Shown piece by piece: positions 61,454 through 64,000 of a DNA stretch of 64,000 bases. Where the stretch lies: positions 2,536,001 to 2,600,000 of the forward strand of contig NZ_CP042466.1 in NCBI RefSeq assembly GCF_008330225.1, in the 5' to 3' direction. The notes below the pieces were generated by a model. It ran no database searches. It was given only the letters and a program-made list of their open reading frames with translations, and had not been told where the DNA came from. The translations under genes and the position numbers were made by a program. This stretch comes from Geobacter sp. FeAm09 (GTDB lineage Bacteria; Desulfobacterota; Desulfuromonadia; Geobacterales; Pseudopelobacteraceae). Within the stretch, counting starts at the first letter, position 1, and each line of letters opens with the position of its first letter.

Positions 61454-64000
61454 ATGAAAATCACCGACCTCTTCATCCGCCGCCCCGTGCTGGCCCTGGT
61501 GGTCAACCTGATCATCATTATCGCCGGCCTGCAGGCCATCCGCACCCTCAACGTGCGCCAGTACCCGCGCAGCGAAAACGCGGCGGTAACCGTCACCACC
61601 GTCTATACCGGGGCAAGCGCCAACCTGGTGCGCGGCTTCATCACCACGCCCCTGGAGCGCGCCATAGCGGCCGCCGACGGCATCGACTACATGGAATCCC
61701 AGAGCACCCTCGGCCTCTCCACCATCAAGGTGCGCCTCAAACTCAATTACGACGCCACCCGCGCCCTGGCGGAGATCAGCTCCAAGGTGGATCAGGTGCG
61801 CCGCGACCTCCCCCCGAGGCCGAGGTGCCGGTGATCAACATCGAATCGGCCGACAGCGAGTTCGCCTCGGCATACCTGAGCTTCACCTCCGACATGCTCA
61901 AGCAGAACGAGGTCACCGAATACCTGACGCGCGTTGTCCAGCCCCGCCTCACGGCCATCGAGGGGGTGCAGCGGGCGGACATCCTCGGCGGCCGCACGTT
62001 CGCCATGCGCATCTGGCTCAAACCGGAGCGGATGGGCGCCCTCAACGTTAGTCCGGCCCAGGTGAACCGGGCATTGGCAGCCAACAACGTGCTGGCGGCC
62101 CTTGGCCGGAGCAAGGGTTCCTTCATCCAGGTCAACCTGACCGCCAATACCAACCTCAACACGGTGGAGGAGTTCAAACGCCTGGCGGTGCGCGATCAGA
62201 ACGGCGCCATCGTGCGCCTGGGCGATATCGCCGACGTGGTGCTGGGGGCCGAGGACTATGATTCCGAGGTCCACTTCTCGGGGCAGGCGGCGGTCTTCAT
62301 GGGGATCTGGCCGTTGCCCAACGCCAATGCCCTGGACGTCATCAAACGGGTGCGCGCCGAGATGGCCGCCATCCAGCGCGACCTGCCCAGCGGCATGCAG
62401 TCCCGCATTGCCTATGACGGCACCAACTACATCAACAACGCCATCCACGAGGTGCTGAAAACCCTGGGTGATACCCTCTTGATCGTCGTTGTGGTCATCT
62501 TCCTCTTCCTGGGCTCCTTCCGCTCGGTATTCATCCCGGTGGTGGCCATACCGGTCTCGCTGATCGGGGCCATATTCCTCATGCAGGCCTTCGGCTTTAC
62601 CGTAAACCTGCTGACCCTGCTGGCGGTGGTTCTGTCCGTCGGTCTGGTGGTGGACGACGCCATCGTGGTGGTGGAGAACGTGGAGCGGCACATGGGCGAG
62701 GGCAAGTCCCCCCTGGAGGCGGCCCTGCTCGGCGCCCGCGAACTGGTCGGGCCGATCATCGCCATGACCGTCACCCTGGCGGCGGTCTACCTCCCCATCG
62801 GTCTGCAGGGCGGGCTGACCGGCTCCCTGTTCCGGGAATTCGCCTTTACCCTGGCCGGCGCCGTAACCATCTCCGGCATCGTGGCTCTGACCCTGTCGCC
62901 GCTCATGTCCGCCACCCTGCTCAAGCCGGGCGGTGTGGAGCACGGGCTGGCCGGCCGCATCACCCGGGATTTCAAACGCCTGAGAAGTTTTTACGGCAGG
63001 CTGCTCGATGCCACCCTCAACGCCCGTCCGGCGGTCTACACGGTCTGGATCGTGATCACCCTGCTCACGGTGCCGCTGTTTACCATGTCCGCCAAGGAGT
63101 TGGCGCCGAGCGAAGACCAGGGGGTCGTTTTCGGCATCCTGGATGCCTCGGCCAACTCGACCCTCGACCAGAACAGCCGCTACGCCGCGGCGGTAAACCG
63201 GGCATTCATGAGCGTGCCGGAGACCGACTTCACCTTCCAGGTCACCCTCCCCACCTCCGGTTTCGGCGGACTGGTCGCCAAGCCGTGGAACGACCGCAAG
63301 CGCACCATCTTCCAGATCATGCCCGAGGTACAGAAAAAGCTCCAGGAGATCCCCGGCATTCAGGTCTTCCCGGTCCTGCCGCCGGCCCTGCCCGGCGGCG
63401 GCCAGTTCCCGGTGGAATTCCTCCTGACCTCCACGGCCGAGACCGAACAGATTTTGGATTTTGCCCGCCAGTTGCAGGCGAAGGCCATGAAGAGCGGCAT
63501 GTTCGCCTTTCCGCCCCTGATCGATGTCAAGATCGACCAGCCCCAATCCGAGTTCATCATCGACCGCGACAAGGTCGCCGACCTGGGGCTCAACCTGGAG
63601 CAGGTCGGCACGGACCTGGGGAATATGGTGGGGGGCAACTACGTCAACCGTTTCGACATCGCCGGCCGCAGCTACAAGGTGATCCCCCAGGTCCAGCGGG
63701 TCGGCCGCCTCAACCCGGACCAGCTTCAGGACATCTACATCACCGGCCCCAACAACAAGCTGATCCCGCTCAGTACCGTCGCCACCATCAAGGAATCGGT
63801 CGTGCCTCGTTCGCTCAACCGCTTCCAGCAGTTGAACGCGGTGAAGATCAGCGGCGTGGCCATCCGGCCGCTGGAGGAGGCCCTGCGCTATCTGGAGGGC
63901 GAGGCCGGGAAAATCCTGCCCCAGGGATACAAACTGGACTACACGGGGGAATCACGCCAGTTGCGTACGGAGGGGAACCGGTTCCTGCCCGCCTTCGGCC
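61454..64000 (+). CDS. RND multidrug efflux permease, partial, apparent frameshift
   Basis: This inner-membrane proton antiporter exports toxic compounds with the adaptor encoded just upstream. The N-terminus (MKITDLFIRRPVLALVVNLI) and ITTPLERAIAAADGIDYMES are in one frame, which stops at 61834. After DLPP the true frame continues EAEVPVINIESADSEFASAY. It then has RND motifs such as VVVVIFLFLGSFRSV and LTLLAVVLSVGLVVDDAIVV, and runs to the window end at about residue 850. The break sits in a C run at 61810-61815, apparently one base short. The 3' end lies outside the window. Confidence 0.9.

Noticed and set aside
1..64000. CRISPR array, prophage or conjugative element
   Set aside because: No regularly spaced repeats, cas, phage structural or relaxase genes were seen on either strand.

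Overview
The window looks like chromosomal DNA of a Geobacter-type member of the Desulfuromonadales (Geobacteraceae). The evidence is the high GC content, the cysteine-containing form of ribosomal protein L28, the operon yicC-gmk-rpoZ-relA/spoT-ridA, a nifB gene behind a leader terminator, and many sensor kinases, a PilZ protein and a diguanylate cyclase. No plasmid, phage or CRISPR genes are visible. The species call is inference.

Layout. 1-8.9 kb is housekeeping: thrC, a YdcF-like protein, rpmB, the nucleotide/stringent-response operon on the minus strand, and an aminotransferase. 9.2-13.6 kb is an accessory surface-polysaccharide-like island (GT4 glycosyltransferase, PP2C phosphatase, FemAB-like acyltransferase, deacetylase-fold protein). 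13.8-20.7 kb holds recC and recB with no recD beside them. 20.8-25.4 kb holds a PilZ protein, a DUF1858 protein, coaD, rsmD, a TPR protein, a lipoprotein and tRNA-Arg(UCG). 25.8-32.7 kb is a mosaic: an orphan nifB, a patB/malY aminotransferase, an MFS pseudogene, OmpA and aquaporin genes, a DUF4197 protein, and two pairs of duplicated non-coding elements.

33-39.1 kb is a signalling block of three histidine kinases and a single-domain receiver. It is followed at 39.3-42.9 kb by a tight three-gene redox/membrane module: a rhodanese-fold protein without its catalytic Cys, a very unusual fusion of a double 4Fe-4S/CCG oxidoreductase with a TVP38-type membrane protein, and a secreted cysteine-rich YdjY-like protein. 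This module is my best candidate for an undescribed system. A substrate-binding-domain/PAS/GGDEF fusion follows. 45-52 kb carries pyrD-pyrK, rimI, a MerA-like reductase and gabD. 51.6-56.5 kb is a TetR-controlled cluster of flavin and Fe-S oxidoreductases with a repeated operator. 56.7 kb to the end has a second tetR, pepN, and an RND efflux pump that runs off the window.

Two cross-cutting observations matter. First, pyrK, the RND adaptor gene and the RND permease gene each show one apparent frameshift, and all three lie in C homopolymers that look one base short. This suggests sequence error more than biology. Second, a roughly 150-215 bp dispersed inverted-repeat element occurs three times and supplies stop codons to neighbouring genes.
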